64,000 bases of DNA from Prorocentrum cordatum (taxonomy: Eukaryota; Sar; Dinophyceae; Prorocentrales; Prorocentraceae): NCBI GenBank assembly GCA_963575745.1, contig CAUYUJ010018063.1, forward strand, positions 151,530-215,529, read 5' to 3'. The notes below the pieces were generated by a model that saw only the letters and a list, made by a program, of their open reading frames with translations, was not told the origin of the DNA and did not search any database. Of this stretch, positions 1 through 10,230 are shown piece by piece; position 1 is the stretch's first letter, and every line of letters begins with the position of its first letter. A program made the position numbers and the translations under genes.

Positions 1-2786
1 GCTGCAAAACCCCACGAGCACTGACCCTCCTAATCTGGGACGCGCACGTCCAAACACGTCGGCCACCCCGAGCTCCGGCCTCCTCGAGCCTAGCCTTACG
101 CCCCCCCCCCCGAGTCTGGGGAGGCAACCCCTGCTCTCCGCCCCTGCGCGCGCCGCCTCGGCCTCCCTGGCCCGCTGCTCCGCCCCCGCCGCGCCGTCGT
201 CCGCGCCCGCCGTGGCGGCGGGCGGGGCCTCCGCGAGCTGCAGCCGGCCCCTCAGTGCCTCGAGGTCGGCGCGCAGGCGCTCGCGCTCGGCGCGGAGCGC
301 GGCGACCTCCGCCGCGGACTGCTCGGCCAGCTGCTTGGCGCTGGCGAGCTGGCGCTCCGGCGAGGTCTCGTCCCCCGGTGGGCTGGCCGGCCCGCTCGGC
401 GCACAGCTCGTCGATGGCCCCGCCACCACCTCGGCTCCCGCGTCGTCGGAGATGTCGAATCGCTCAGGCCCCGCTCGGCAGCCCCTCTCTGCTGCCAGCG
501 CGCTGTGCCTGTCCAGCTCGGCTCTCTGCGGCCCGTGGGCGGCCTGCAGCTGCGCGCACCTGTCCTCCGACTCCGCGAGGCTCGCCCTGATCGCTTCTCG
601 CTCGGCCGTGAGCTGGAGCAGGCTGCTCTGCGCCGAGGCCAGCTCCTCCCTGAGCGCGCCAGACTCCGCGGAGAGGGCGGCCAGCTGGCTGCTCGAGGTG
701 GTCCTCTGCTGGAGCTGCTGCGTGAGCTCGCCGACCAATGCCTCTGAAGGGGCCCAGGGCCACACAAAGAAATACACACAAATCCCAGCATACGTACGCC
801 ATATTTCCCATATTTGTGGGATTGTCGTCTTCTCCCCCACTTCCCATCTTTTTCCCATATGTTCGAAGGAATCGACGACTAATTGTTTCTGTATGTTGTG
901 TTTTCCCTCCTGAACCTCGGCGTCGACCAGCCGCTGCCTCAGCGGGCCCACCTCCAGCGAGCCTCTGATGAGGTCCTCGTTCGAGCGCGCGCTCTCCTGC
1001 AGCTGCCTGGCCAGAGCGGCGCACTGGCCTTGCGCCTCAGCCACCTTGGGGGCCACATGCGAAACCTACCCCTGCCTTTCGGTCGGGCGTGTCCCCCTGC
1101 AGGCGGATTCTGGACGGCAAAAATGATACAACAAATCGTCCCCAGACTATTTTTTGACTATTTTTGCATATTCCTCCTGTAGAGGGGCGGGCCCGACTTG
1201 ACCCTACCCCCCGCGATTTCTGAGGGGAGAGTGGGGTCGGGCTCGCATGCGGTCCCCCTACACCTGCGCGTGGGAGTCCGCCAGCTGCTGCCTGAGCGCG
1301 CCCGACTCCACAGTCAGCGCCGCCAGCGCCTCGCTCTGCGAGACCGAGGCGCCGGCCTGTGCCTCGGCCTCCGCCAGCCTCTGCTTGAGAGACATGGCCT
1401 CTGCCACTGCCGCGAGCAGCCTCTCGCTGGCCGCGGCTCCGCTCTGCTGGAACTGCTCGGTCAGCGCGCCGACCTGCGCCTGGGCGTCGGCCAGGCCGGC
1501 CCTCAGCGCGGCGGACTCGGCGGTGGCCGCGGCGAGCGCCTCGCTGGTCCCGCTGCCCTGCTGCAGCTGCGCGGTGAGCGCGCCGACCTGCGCCGACAAG
1601 CTCCTGACCTCCTCTGGGGAAGGCAAAAGGTACTGATACCGCTGCTCCCTGGGCCTCTCCCAGGGCGCGGTCTGGATTGCGAGGCGAACCCAGCGGTGGC
1701 GACGACGGGGTCCCCAGGAGGCCCAGAAGGGGGAAAACGCGTGCAGGGTGGCGGCACGGGTGCACACCTTTTCCTCCTCCGATCCTCGTCCCTCCCCGCG
1801 AGGCGCTGCTCGAGCTCGTCTCGCTGCGCCGAGAGCCGGCCCTCGCCCGCCCGCGCCAGGTCGAGCTGCGCCCGCAGGCCAGAGCACTCGGCCGCGGCCT
1901 CCGCGAGCTCCTTGTTATTGGCCAGACCCCCCCCCCGGGGGCCCAGGATCCGCCCGGCCAAGATCGGTGTGGGCGCACGGCAGGTTCGTGCGGCGTCGGC
2001 GCGCGCAAATTTTTTTGACACCACGTCGATCGTTCAACCGTGAATCAATCGCGGCCCAAACCGTTCAAGGTTGAATTCCGTCGGTTCCCGTGGCGTTGCC
2101 CTGTCCCTCGGTGCGTCCGCATCGCAGAGTTCAACCTTGAATACATTCGCCAGCATCGCCAACGCCGCATGAACCTACCGTACAGTGGACGGCTTGAACA
2201 AGGAGCACTTACTTTTCAAAAGGGGCTCGGTCGTTCATTAGGCTTGCATGCGTTCGTTATCGTTCCTTATGCGTTATGTATGATCTAACGTTCAAACAGG
2301 CTTCGTTCCTTATTCATTGTTCCATAGGCCAGGCCGATGACTGTATGTTTGGAGCCGTCCGATCTCCATCTCCGCGCTCGCGGCCGCCAGCTGCTTCGAC
2401 AGCTCGTCGCGCTCCGCCGTGAGCTGGGCGACGCTGCCGTGGGCCTGCTCGAGCTGCTGCGCCAGCGTGTCAGAGGCGCCGCCGAGGTCCTGTGTCCTCT
2501 CCAGCTGATGCTGCATGGCCGCTCGCTCGGCCTCGGCCTTCGCGCATCGCTCCGACAGGACGGCCATCTGCTTTCGGAAGGTCATGCTGTCTCCCTTGTC
2601 TTTCTCTGAGCTGGCCTCCCACTTGCGGAGCTGCACCGCCTTCTCCTGATCCTTCTGCTTCAGCGTCGCGACCTGGCGCTCCAATTCTGCCACCTGCTGC
2701 CGGCTCTCCTCGAACGCGGAGTAGAGGCGATTGACCTCTTGCGCCGTGAACGAGCGCTCCTCCTGCAACTCCTTCAACTGCTTTTG
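1..2786 (-). CDS. Multi-exon coiled-coil protein gene, cut by the left window edge
   Basis: Exons read on the minus strand: about 2786-2367, 1910-~1796, 1611-1264, 1044-916 and 741 to about 140. Exons 3 and 4 are whole codons (116 and 43), and introns 3 and 4 are phase 0. Introns 3 and 4 use GT donors; intron 1 seems to use GA; acceptors are AG. The protein is heptad-rich coiled coil full of Ala, Glu, Gln and Leu, with recurring blocks of the type L-x-A-x-S/T-A-E-S-G/A-A-L-R in exons 3 and 5, so it probably grew by internal duplication. Exon 5 also has an acidic, Ser/Pro-rich linker (around FDISDDAGAE) between two coiled-coil parts. No catalytic domain is visible. The family resembles structural or scaffold proteins (myosin-tail or golgin-like), but no specific homologue is claimed. 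The 5' end (upstream of 2786) and the 3' end (beyond the window) are unknown. The gene model is well supported by frame continuity; the function is not known. Confidence 0.6.
742..915 (-). repeat. Intron 4 of the coiled-coil gene, made almost wholly of a dispersed repeat
   Basis: Minus-strand intron from GTTCAGGAGG at 915 to CAGAG at 742, 174 bp. Nearly its whole length aligns with minus-strand 17400-17590: shared blocks are TCAGGAGGGA, a CGTCGAT block, GGGAAG followed by a G-run and AAGACGA, and GGGATTTGTGTGT. Identity looks roughly two thirds by eye. This is the pattern expected of an intron created or replaced by a mobile repeat. Confidence 0.55.
1082..1197. mobile_element. MITE-like element, family A copy 1, inside intron 3
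   Basis: Starts GTCGGGCGTGTCCCCCTGCA and ends with the inverted form (GGGCGGGCCCGAC). The inverted repeats match at about 20 of 26 positions. The inside is AT-rich with the family signature ACTATTTTTTGACTATTTTT. It has no coding capacity, so any mobility would need a transposase in trans. It lies between exon 3 (ends 1264) and exon 4 (starts 1044) of the coiled-coil gene. Confidence 0.6.
1911..2366 (-). other. Intron 1 region of the coiled-coil gene
   Basis: A 456-bp interval between exon 1 and exon 2 on the minus strand. It is less GC-rich than the exons, with AAGGAACGA- and GTTCAAGC-type words recurring (GGTTGAA, CAACCTTGAA near 2060-2145). No open frame extends through it. The donor side appears to be GA (ATG|GAGATC); the acceptor side is AACAAG|GAGCTC. 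Confidence 0.35.
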
Positions 2787-2919
2787 CTGCCTGTCAGAAT
2801 GATGTCCTGGGCGTCTCCTGTTCGGCACTTCCGGAACTGGGGCGGCATCCATAGGGACGACTTTGTTGCCCGAATTTCAACGGAGGAAAAAACACCCAGA
2901 CCGGACAGTGGGCTTTTAC

Positions 2920-3010
2920 TAAACGGCCCTGGGCGTTTACTAAACAGCACTGCCCTGTTCGATTCCTTCTTCGGGTGCGTTTACTAAACGGCCTCGCTTG
3001 TCGGGGTGGT
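2920..3010 (+). repeat. Dispersed repeat with three TTTACTAAACGGCC-type units
   Basis: The words TTTACTAAACGGCC, TTTACTAAACAGC and TTTACTAAACGGCCTCGC occur within 75 bp. The part GCCCTGTTCGATTCC-to-TCGGGG aligns with the reverse complement of 17587-17660, which reads GCCCTGTCTGATTCC...TTTGTTGAACGGC. So this is one end of a repeat also present near 17.6 kb, next to the copy of the intron-4 repeat. Confidence 0.45.
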
Positions 3011-3211
3011 TATTATGGGGGTGGATTTTCTCCCCTCGAGAAATGGACCAGCGTCCGGTTTTGTTCAGCCGTCGCCCCAGGATCGCTTCGTCCCCAGTTC
3101 CACCCTCCCGACCTGTGGCCGTGCCGCCTGGGCTCGCCGAAGTTGGGCAACTCGCCCAATTTCTCCTCGCAGGAACCGCAGAACTAATTACACCAACATG
3201 CAAGCTTTAAC

Positions 3212-3401
3212 TCGGGGGCGGCCAGGAGGGGGGCGTCCGAGAGGGGGGGGCGCAACTCATGGCCGGCGGCAGGTGCGCTTCCGACGGGGGGCCAAGGACG
3301 CAATGAAATGAGAAGAGGCTCCGTGAAATCTGGGGAGATATCATGGCCCACGCCATGAGATCCACCCCCCTAATCATCACCCCCCTCTTGGCCGCATCCG
3401 A
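3212..3401. mobile_element. MITE-like element, family B copy 1
   Basis: 190 bp starting TCGGGGGCGGCCAGGAGGGG and ending CCCCCCTCTTGGCCGCATCCGA, which is the imperfect inverted form. The core ATCATGGCC...GGCATGTG...AAATCTGGGGA...ATATCATGGCC is shared with copies at 5223, 5625 and 51872. It is non-coding. TTAA occurs just outside both ends, but this is not repeated at the other copies. Confidence 0.6.
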
Positions 3402-3439
3402 TTAAACACCAACGCTGCGTGATAAGACACGTGGTAGGT

Positions 3440-3960
3440 GCAGCACGGAACGCTTTCACATTCTAGAACGCAGGCACGGCACGGCATGGCACGCAGGCGC
3501 GGCAAATTTTCCACAGCCTTCTAATACGGGCACGGCACGGTACAGCACGCATACACGGCACTGCACGTTGTTCGCCTTCTGCAACACAGGCGCGGCACGG
3601 CACGGCACGCACGCACGGCACGTTCTAGAACACAGGCGCAGCAAGGCACGGCACGTGGGCAAGGCACAGCACACATGCACGGCACATTCTCTCGCACTGT
3701 AGAACACGAGCACGGCACGGCACGGCACGGCAAGCAGGCGCAGCACGGCGCATGCTGCGCATTCTGACACGCAGTCGCGGCAAAGCAGGGCACGCCAGCA
3801 CGGCACCTTGTTCGCACTCTGGCAGCCAGGCACAGCACTGCACGGCACGCCACGCCACGGCACGACGGCACGCGGGCAGCAGCTTCGCCGCACCCTGGAG
3901 CCCAGGCGCGGCACGGCCCGGCGCGGCCGAGAGGACGGGCACGGCAGGGCACGCGGCAGT
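3440..3960. repeat. GGCAC-rich minisatellite with about 70-bp units
   Basis: Runs of CACGG pentamers are interrupted about every 70 bp by a spacer of the form TTCTAGAACGCAGGC, TTCTAATACGGGC, TTCTGCAACACAGGC, TTCTAGAACACAGGC, CTGTAGAACACGAGC, TTCTGACACGCAG and CTCTGGCAGCCAGG. About seven degenerate units are visible. The minus strand stays open and would give a Cys/Arg/Ala/Val-rich repeat protein, but there is no gene-like flank, so it is treated as satellite. Confidence 0.55.
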
Positions 3961-4368
3961 CTCCTCGCACCCCCGGAACCCAGCATCGCCTCCCCTGCAA
4001 AAGTCGACACCCCTCCCAGCTCTTTTGCGCGTGAGCCGTTTTTTTGTCTTGGGCGGGGCAGCTTGCGTTAGGTGTCGGAGGCCCGTGCGTGCGGAGGTCC
4101 TGCGTCGGCGCTGGACCCCCTCCCTGCCAATGGTGGCTCTCCTGTTGCCGCCCCCAGCAAGGTCCGCGCGCCAGGGAAGGGATAACGGAAGGGGGGCGCC
4201 CTGCGCTGAGCCAAGATGTTCGAGCGCCCCCCTGAAACATTGCTCACGCCATTTTTTGGATTCTCGATCTCGCGGGAGGGAAAACAAACAGCAACATCCA
4301 CGCCTCGAAGGCCGCACTCGTCGGCCCAAAAATCCAAGGCGGCTCTGCGAGGAAGCCCCCTCGCTCCG

Positions 4369-4593
4369 TGGGATCGCGTGCCCATGGGTTATGTTGCTCC
4401 CATCGCTTTCAAAAACCACAACCTAGAAATAATTTCGAGCACCCGGAAAAATGTCGAAACAGTGTCGAACGAAACTCCCAGGGCCTGACACGTGAACACC
4501 CTCGAGTTTTGGGGTACATATTTGGTGCTCGAAATTCCTTCTGGTGGTCAAACCTAAAGTAGGTTGGAACATCACAACCCATGGGATCGCGCC
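4369..4593. mobile_element. MITE-like element, family C copy 1
   Basis: About 225 bp with inverted ends: GATCGCGTGCCCATGGGTTA at the left, the reverse complement of AACCCATGGGATCGCGCC at the right. A second inverted pair lies inside (AATTTCGAGCACCC and GGTGCTCGAAATTCC). A diverged copy lies at 4829-5046. Confidence 0.5.
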
Positions 4594-4828
4594 TCGGTGC
4601 CCAGGCCACGCAGAAGGTGGCTGGAGAATGCGACGACGTGATGAAACAAAGAAACAGATCGTGCAGGGACGGCTCAACACGTAGTCGTACCTCGTCTGGG
4701 CCACGAGCTGCGGCCTGGCGGCCTCGACGGCGACGACAACGACGAGCCGGGCAGCTGTGCTCGCCCGTCCGCTCGCGAATGCGGCGCTGCCACCCGCTCT
4801 GGGCACTTCTGGATCGCCTGGCCGCACT

Positions 4829-5046
4829 ATGCTTTAGGTTGCTTCTGTCGCACCTCAGGACCAAGTCCCAGAACTAATTTCGAGCACCCAGGGAAGTATC
4901 GAACAACTGTCGAACGCGTGCCGAACGAGTATCCCATCCCAAAGCCCGACACGTGAAAACCCTAAAGTGTCGGTATTTTCCTGGTGCTCGCAATTCTTCC
5001 CCGTGGTCAAGGCTACAGTAGGTTGGAACATCATAAACTATGCTCG
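4829..5046. mobile_element. MITE-like element, family C copy 2
   Basis: Same order of blocks as copy 1: AATTTCGAGCACCC, TGTCGAACG, GACACGTGAA, GGTGCTCG.AATTC, GTGGTCAA, AGTAGGTTGGAACATCA. Outer ends are more decayed. It is in direct orientation about 230 bp after copy 1, so the pair could also be a tandem duplication. Confidence 0.45.
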
Positions 5047-5222
5047 TCGCTCGTGTCTTGAGCAGGGACCGACCGTTCCGGCATTCCTACAGGCCTACCA
5101 CGAGAGTTCTCAGAACCCCAACATGTTCTGATAACGAAAACACTGCTCTTAGAACAGGAGCCCATGTGTCAAGACAGTTCCAGCCAAACATGCTCTGAGA
5201 ACATTTCGTGCAACCCACCAAA

Positions 5223-5415
5223 TCGGGGGCGGCAAAGAGGGGGGCGTCCAAGAGGTGGGGGTGCAAATCATGGCCGGCGGCATGTGCGCGGCCCATCGGG
5301 GGGGCCAGGGACGTATTGAAATAAGAAGAGGCGCCATGAAATCTGGGGAAATATCATGGCCCCTGCCATGATATCCCCCCCCCCTAGTCATCACCCCCCT
5401 CTTTTCCGCCCCCGA
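5223..5415. mobile_element. MITE-like element, family B copy 2, with target duplication
   Basis: Starts TCGGGGGCGGCAAAGAGGGG and ends with its near-perfect inverted form (CCCCTCTTTTCCGCCCCCGA). CCAAA lies directly outside both ends (5218-5222 and 5416-5420), consistent with a 5-bp target-site duplication. This is the best preserved family B copy in the window. Confidence 0.65.
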
Positions 5416-5624
5416 CCAAAGGTTCTTAGAACGTTCTTTGGTGGGCCTATAGGCGAGCCGGGATGCTGCGCCACTGCTGGAGCGTCGGTCCTCGGCCTCT
5501 GGGTGGTCCTCGCCGTCGTCCGACCCGGCCGACATGCCGCGGCAGCCGCGGCAGCGGGCACCCGCCGCGGGCCCACCGCGGGCAGCGCGAGCGCGGTGCC
5601 CCGGCGGGTCTGGGCCAGCATGGC

Positions 5625-5727
5625 TCGGGGTCGGCCAAGAGGGGGGCGTCCAAGAGGGGGGGGGGGCAAATCATGGCCGGCGGCATGTGCGCGGGTCCGG
5701 GGGGAGCCAGGGACGTCATGGAATGAG
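5625..5727. mobile_element. MITE-like element, family B copy 3, truncated
   Basis: The left half of family B (TCGGGGTCGGCCAAGAGGGG through CCAGGGACGTCATGGAATGAG) is present and the right half is missing. It lies about 210 bp after copy 2 in the same orientation. Confidence 0.5.
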
Positions 5728-5740
5728 GGCCGCGGAGATG

Positions 5741-5896
5741 ACTACCTACCAAACCACCCCACCCGAAGACCCGAATTTCGGGTTGGGGGGGGTACGGGTT
5801 CCACATGTGTCGTTTCAATGTTCCCCGACCCCCCCCTGGGAAATGGAGGGCATATCGGGGCCTTCGGGATGGGTTGGGGTGGTTTGGTGGGTGGTG
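5741..5896. mobile_element. Foldback element with CCAAACCACCCCA arms
   Basis: Left arm CTACCTACCAAACCACCCCA (5741 onward) pairs with right arm TGGGGTGGTTTGGTGGGTGG (to 5896). About 110 bp lie between the arms, including a short CCCGAATTTCGGG palindrome next to the left arm. It is non-coding. Confidence 0.5.
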
Positions 5897-6334
5897 AGGT
5901 CTGGGCCGGCATGGCCACGGAGAGGGCTGGGGCCCGGAAAGACGACGACGGCGGCGGAGGCGTCGACGACGACTGCGCGCCAGCAGACTGCGGTTTTCCA
6001 GCTCGAACGCCTGGAGTGGCGGACAAGAGTGGGGGGGCGGCGGGGTCGCAGCCACTCTGGGAAGCTTCGAGGAGGCCTGCCGCAGGCGCCGACTTTCTTC
6101 GTCAAGCGAAGCCGACCTTACGTCAAAACAAAGCGGGTGGGTCGCAGCTGGGTCGCTGTTAGGTTGCAAACGCTTCTAGCACCAGCGGGGTGCCCGTCTT
6201 TCATAACAAACTCTGTACAAGAAACGAGACCCAATTTCGAAGTCAGACGCGCTCAGAATTACGAGGAACGGCAGGGAGAGACCCGAAAAAGGACCTACAA
6301 TGGGCGAGTTTGCTAATGAGAGTTTGCCGTAGGC

Positions 6335-6615
6335 GGCTGAAGCGCTCGAGCTCGGTAGAAACGCGCGGCTGCAACCCACGCCGTGCGCGGCGCTGGGTGA
6401 AAATGCATGGCTGGAACCCACGCCGCTCGCGGCTGGAACACTCGCGATGGATGAAAATGCATGGCTTGAACCCACGCCGTGGGCGGCTGGAGCGCTCTCG
6501 CTGGGCTGGGACCCACAACGTGGGCGGCTGCAACACTCGCGCTGGAAGGCTCGAGCCGATTCCGTGGGTTGGAGCCACCTCTTCTTGTCGGCACAGGCGG
6601 CTGGAACAATTTCCC
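6335..6615 (+). repeat. Degenerate minisatellite (GGCTGGAACCCACGCCG-type units)
   Basis: Alternating blocks GGCTGGAACCCACGCCG, GGCTGGAACACTCGC and ATGGATGAAAATGCATGG repeat five to six times. One plus-strand frame stays open through the array and would encode repeats like W-N-P-R-R-x-R-L-E-H-S-R-W-M-K-M-H-G. No start context, splice signal or flanking coding sequence supports a gene. Confidence 0.5.
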
Positions 6616-6774
6616 TTGTAAAAGTTGAAGGTTGGAACCTCATCCGGTGTAGGGCTACAAATAATCATAAAAAAAAGTCTGGGGGATGGTGGTGGACGGG
6701 CCAGGGGCGGTGGTCCTAGCAGTGTATCCGCGCCTCACTCCCGAACTGGGTCAGTCCACCCGCGCGCTCGTCTG

Positions 6775-6990
6775 TCGGTCAATCAGTCGTTGTCGGTCGT
6801 CGTCGTCGGTCCGTCGGTCGGTCGGTCTGGTCGTGTCGTCGCCTCGGTCGGTCGATCGGTCGGTCGGTCGATCGGTCGTCGTCAGTCGTCGCCGTTTCGG
6901 TCGGTCGGTCCGTCCGGTCGTCGGTCGTGGGTCGGTCGATATTTGTCGGTCGTCGTAGTTTCGGTCGTCGGTCGTCGGTCCACACCCGAA
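6775..6990. repeat. GGTC/GTCG tetranucleotide repeat
   Basis: About 215 bp of degenerate TCGG units interrupted by CGTCGT. The spliced-leader-like match at 7030-7051 reads on the minus strand and points into this tract. Confidence 0.7.
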
Positions 6991-7029
6991 GCCACCCAAG
7001 CCATGGCACTCTAAACGCGCGCCAAGCCA

Positions 7030-7051
7030 CTGGAGCCAAAACGGCTACGGA
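7030..7051 (-). other. Spliced-leader-like sequence (putative SL relict)
   Basis: On the minus strand, 7051 to 7030 reads T-CCGTAGCC-G-TTTTGGCTC-C-AG. The dinoflagellate spliced leader (22 nt, DCCGTAGCC-A-TTTTGGCTC-A-AG) differs at only two positions, so 20 of 22 match. No splice donor follows the leader (next bases TGGCTTGG), so it is not an SL RNA gene. It is more like a relict leader carried in by a reverse-transcribed, trans-spliced mRNA. Downstream on the minus strand is the GGTC repeat, with no recognisable protein. Confidence 0.5.
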
Positions 7052-8600
7052 GGCAATGAGGTTGAAAACTAGACGTTGGACCCAATATCTGCCCGATATC
7101 AGATGCTCATTACAATCTCACGGCCAACAATAGAGCCTCATCCGAAATCAAAACCGACTTCATCCCAACATGTTGGCCGCATAATTTCTCCCAGGTTCTA
7201 AAAGCCGCGGTCGGGATCAAACGCACCGCCGTATTGCCACATGACCACGTCGTGTAATGATCTTGGCGGCCTCCTTGGCACCGAGATGGCCACCCGGATG
7301 TCCGCTCAAGCGCCCCAAATCGCCGCATAAACTCGGGTCTCTGTGATGTCAACAGTGTTACCCAACGCGAACGAAATTCTTTGAAAGGGACATCGGTGGA
7401 AACACACTGTAGAAGAGAATTTCGGAAGACTGGAGGGGTAGGATACCCTAAACCCTGCCCTGGAGGCCTGAGTTAAGCTTAGGGGTAAGCCCTGGGGACA
7501 GGCCAGGCCTAGGGGTAGGCCCAAGGGGTACGCTTAGGGTCAGCCAAGGCAAATTGAACGAGTCAGAGACCCCTCCTAATCCCTCCCTCTCTCCCTCAAA
7601 GTGTGTCACAAGTCGGCATTGGAATCGGAACTTGCTCTCACCTCGCAGACCAAAGGAGCTCGCGCGCGGCCCAGCGTCCCACGACTCGGCGACGATAAAA
7701 ACTGCGCGGGCCGCGCAGGGGCTGGAGCGGCGAAGCTCCCGATGGGCGTGGCGAGGACGCAAGCTGCGCCGTGCTGGCACGCAGGTGCCAATGCCGCTCG
7801 CAAGCAACGCGGCGTTTGGGCGAGGGCGGCATGTTGCCCGCCCCCCTCTCGCGGCCCCGCTGCCGCTGACGCTCTCATGCGCTTCGGTGAAGGAGCCTCG
7901 CGCCGCGCCCGTGCTGGAACGCCACGTCCGCAGCAAATGTGCACGGAGCTTGGGCGAAGGCGGCAAGTCGCCCACTCGCGCGCCCCCCCACCCCCCCCAA
8001 AAAAGAAGAAGAAACAATTGGCGAGTGACAGCAATGTGCCGCGTCGAGGCGGGAACGCCACGTTATGCGGCATTTGCACGGCGCCACAGCGGGAGCCACA
8101 TTTTCGCCCGCTCGGGCGTCGACGGAAACACACATCGTACAAACAACGTGCGCCGCGCGCGAGCGGGAGAGCACTTCGCGAGAGAGAAACTGGCGCCGCG
8201 CGCCGAGACGAGAGCGAAGTTTCGGCCTCTCGCGCGGGATGCGCGCCCCGTCCCATTTTTGTCGCGCATTTTGCAACATTGGCAACCAACACCAGGATGA
8301 GGACCATGGGGTGGTAGGTTGGAAGTAAGAAGTAGGATGGGGCATCCTGCAGAGGGTTGATCAGACCCCGTTCTAGATGCAATCATAAGCCGCCATATCC
8401 TCAGGCGGCCCAAGCAAATAGGACGCCGGCGCCTTGAACCAGACGCCAACGGGGTGTTCGCTACGCTCGCGATGTGTATCCCAGCCCTCTGATCTGTTTC
8501 AGAGTCGGACAACAACATGTCCATGTTGACAAGAAACATACAAATCTCGTGCTGTTACTCGCAACTGGGATGGGATGGCCTGACTCCGGCCGCTGTATCG
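7052..8600. other. Stretch with no supported gene
   Basis: GC-rich sequence with several overlapping open frames on both strands, none with motif, heptad or exon-like character. It holds a short run of TAGGGGTAAG/AGGCCTAGGG words at 7445-7545 and a C-run plus A-run at 7985-8020. I see nothing else. Confidence 0.4.
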
Positions 8601-8684
8601 GCGGGCTGCGGTGGGGGGCAGGGGTACGCACCTACGCAAAGAGTGGGGATAGGGCTGGGGTTTGGCTCTACGAATTAGGCCGTG

Positions 8685-8960
8685 GGAGCACGCCCAAGGC
8701 AGGCCTAGGGCTGGAGTTTGGCCCCAGAAGTGAGCCGTGGGAGCACGTCCAAGGTAGACCTATAGGAGCACTCCCACGGCAGGCCTAAGGGGATAGGTCT
8801 GGGGGCAGGCCCTAGACCTCAGGAGCACGCCCAGGGCAGGCCCAGGGGCGGGCCCTGCGCGTGCGCCTCGGGCAGGCCTCTGAGGGGGCAGGCCCTCGGT
8901 GCACGCCTCGTCCGGGCAGGCCCAGAGTAGGCCTCGGGGTAAGCCTGCCTTCCAGGCTCG
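8685..8960. repeat. Degenerate AGGCAGGCC/GGAGCACGCCC repeats
   Basis: Words GGGAGCACGCCCAAGGCAGG, GGGAGCACGTCCAAGG, GGAGCACTCCCACGGCAGG and GGAGCACGCCCAGGGCAGG recur with variable spacing, then shade into GGGCAGGCC repeats. It looks like an old tandem array. Confidence 0.45.
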
Positions 8961-9384
8961 GGGTGGTCGGGCGGGCCGCGGCGATGCCTGTGCGTGGTGG
9001 CGCGCACGCAGCGCGGGATCGGGCAGGCGAGGCACGAACATGTGATGCAGATTCGCGCTGACAGCGCGAGAGGGTCGGCTCGGGCGGGCGGGACGCTAAA
9101 GTGTATGCATAAGTAGATAGGTACGCGCGCAGGGCAGAATCGGACGACAACGACGACGACGACGATCCTGACCACGACGACGACAACGACGACGACTCCG
9201 CCCCAAGCGGGCCCCCGGCCCGAACAAACCCCCGTGGAGCTGAACAAGCACCAGTCTTCGGGGCCGAGCCCGATCGCGGTGACAATGCGGGCTCGCCGAA
9301 GGACCCCGACACCCCTTGGGCCTCCCCGCGCGGCGACGGTGGCAGCGGCTGGAGCGTGGGCGGCGGCGGCCAGGCCGGCTCCCT

Positions 9385-9660
9385 CCTTCCCTCCCTCCCT
9401 CCCTCCCTCCTCCTCCTGCCTCCTGCCTCCTCCTCCTGCTCCTTCCCTCCCTCCCACCCTCATCACCCTCCCTGCCTCCCTCCTCCTCCTCCTCCTCCTT
9501 CTCCTGCTGCTGCTCGTCATCCTCCTTTTCGTTGCCCCGCCTTTGCAACGCGTGTGTAGTGTCCTCCTCCTCCTCCTCCTGCTCCTCCTCCTCCCCTTCC
9601 TCCTCCTCCGCCCTCCCCTTCCTCAGCCCTCCTCTCTCCTACTGCCCCCTCCTCTGGGGG
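9385..9660. repeat. TCC/CTCC pyrimidine microsatellite
   Basis: A long pyrimidine strand of TCC, CTCC and TCCTCCTGC units. It keeps frames open in all plus readings simply because stop codons need purines. Confidence 0.75.
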
Positions 9661-9779
9661 AGCGCTGACGGGGTATCAACGACACGCCGCCGCGGGGAAC
9701 CCACCAGCGCGTTACTGCTGAAGGAAGGGGCTGCAGGGCTTCGGACACAACAACAGAAGGAACACGCTGACAGGCTCAA

Positions 9780-9934
9780 GTCGGGCCTGTCCCTCTACAG
9801 GAGGAATGTTCCCAAATAGTCATAATTTGCCCTGGGGACTTTTCTAAAACAAATATGTTTGACCATTTTGGACGTATGTTTTGTCTATCTTAAAAGTTTC
9901 GTCCCAAATCCGCCGGCAGGGAGACATGCCCGAC
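9780..9934. mobile_element. MITE-like element, family A copy 2
   Basis: 155 bp. Starts GTCGGGCCTGTCCCTCTACA and ends with the inverted repeat ...GGCAGGGAGACATGCCCGAC. Internal sequence is AT-rich (AAATAGTCATAATTTG, TTTGACCATTTTGG), as in the other family A copies. Confidence 0.6.
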
Positions 9935-10039
9935 CTGATGACAAGCTCCCACTGGCGGCGTGCCATTGGTTCTGTTTTCCTTCTAGTCCGGCCCCCTCGC
10001 CCGGCCAAGCCGAGCCGGCGCGCGGGCCGGCCGAACCCG

Positions 10040-10230
10040 AGGGCGACGACGACGACGACCACGACGACGACAACTTTGGACCCCACGACGACCACCACGA
10101 CGCCGACCACGACGGCCAGCATGACGACGACGACCGCCACGATGACCACCACGACGACGAAGACGACCCCCACGACGACGACCACCACCACGACGACGAC
10201 AACTTTGCGCCCAATGACCCCTCCCGAGAC
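10040..10230. repeat. GAC/ACC trinucleotide microsatellite
   Basis: About 190 bp of GACGAC and CCACGACGA units, encoding poly-Asp/Thr depending on frame. Confidence 0.75.

Noticed and set aside
6190-6621. 143-codon frame with W-N-P-R-R repeats
   Set aside because: It is a read-through of a minisatellite; there is no conserved flank, splice signal or domain.
7445-7545. Telomere-like CCTAAACCC/TAGGGG words
   Set aside because: They are not a regular TTTAGGG array and are mixed with GGCCTAGGGG variants; more like an old low-complexity repeat.
9771-9780. GGCTCAAG as a spliced-leader 3' end
   Set aside because: Only the last eight bases agree with the leader; upstream sequence (ACGCTGACA) does not.
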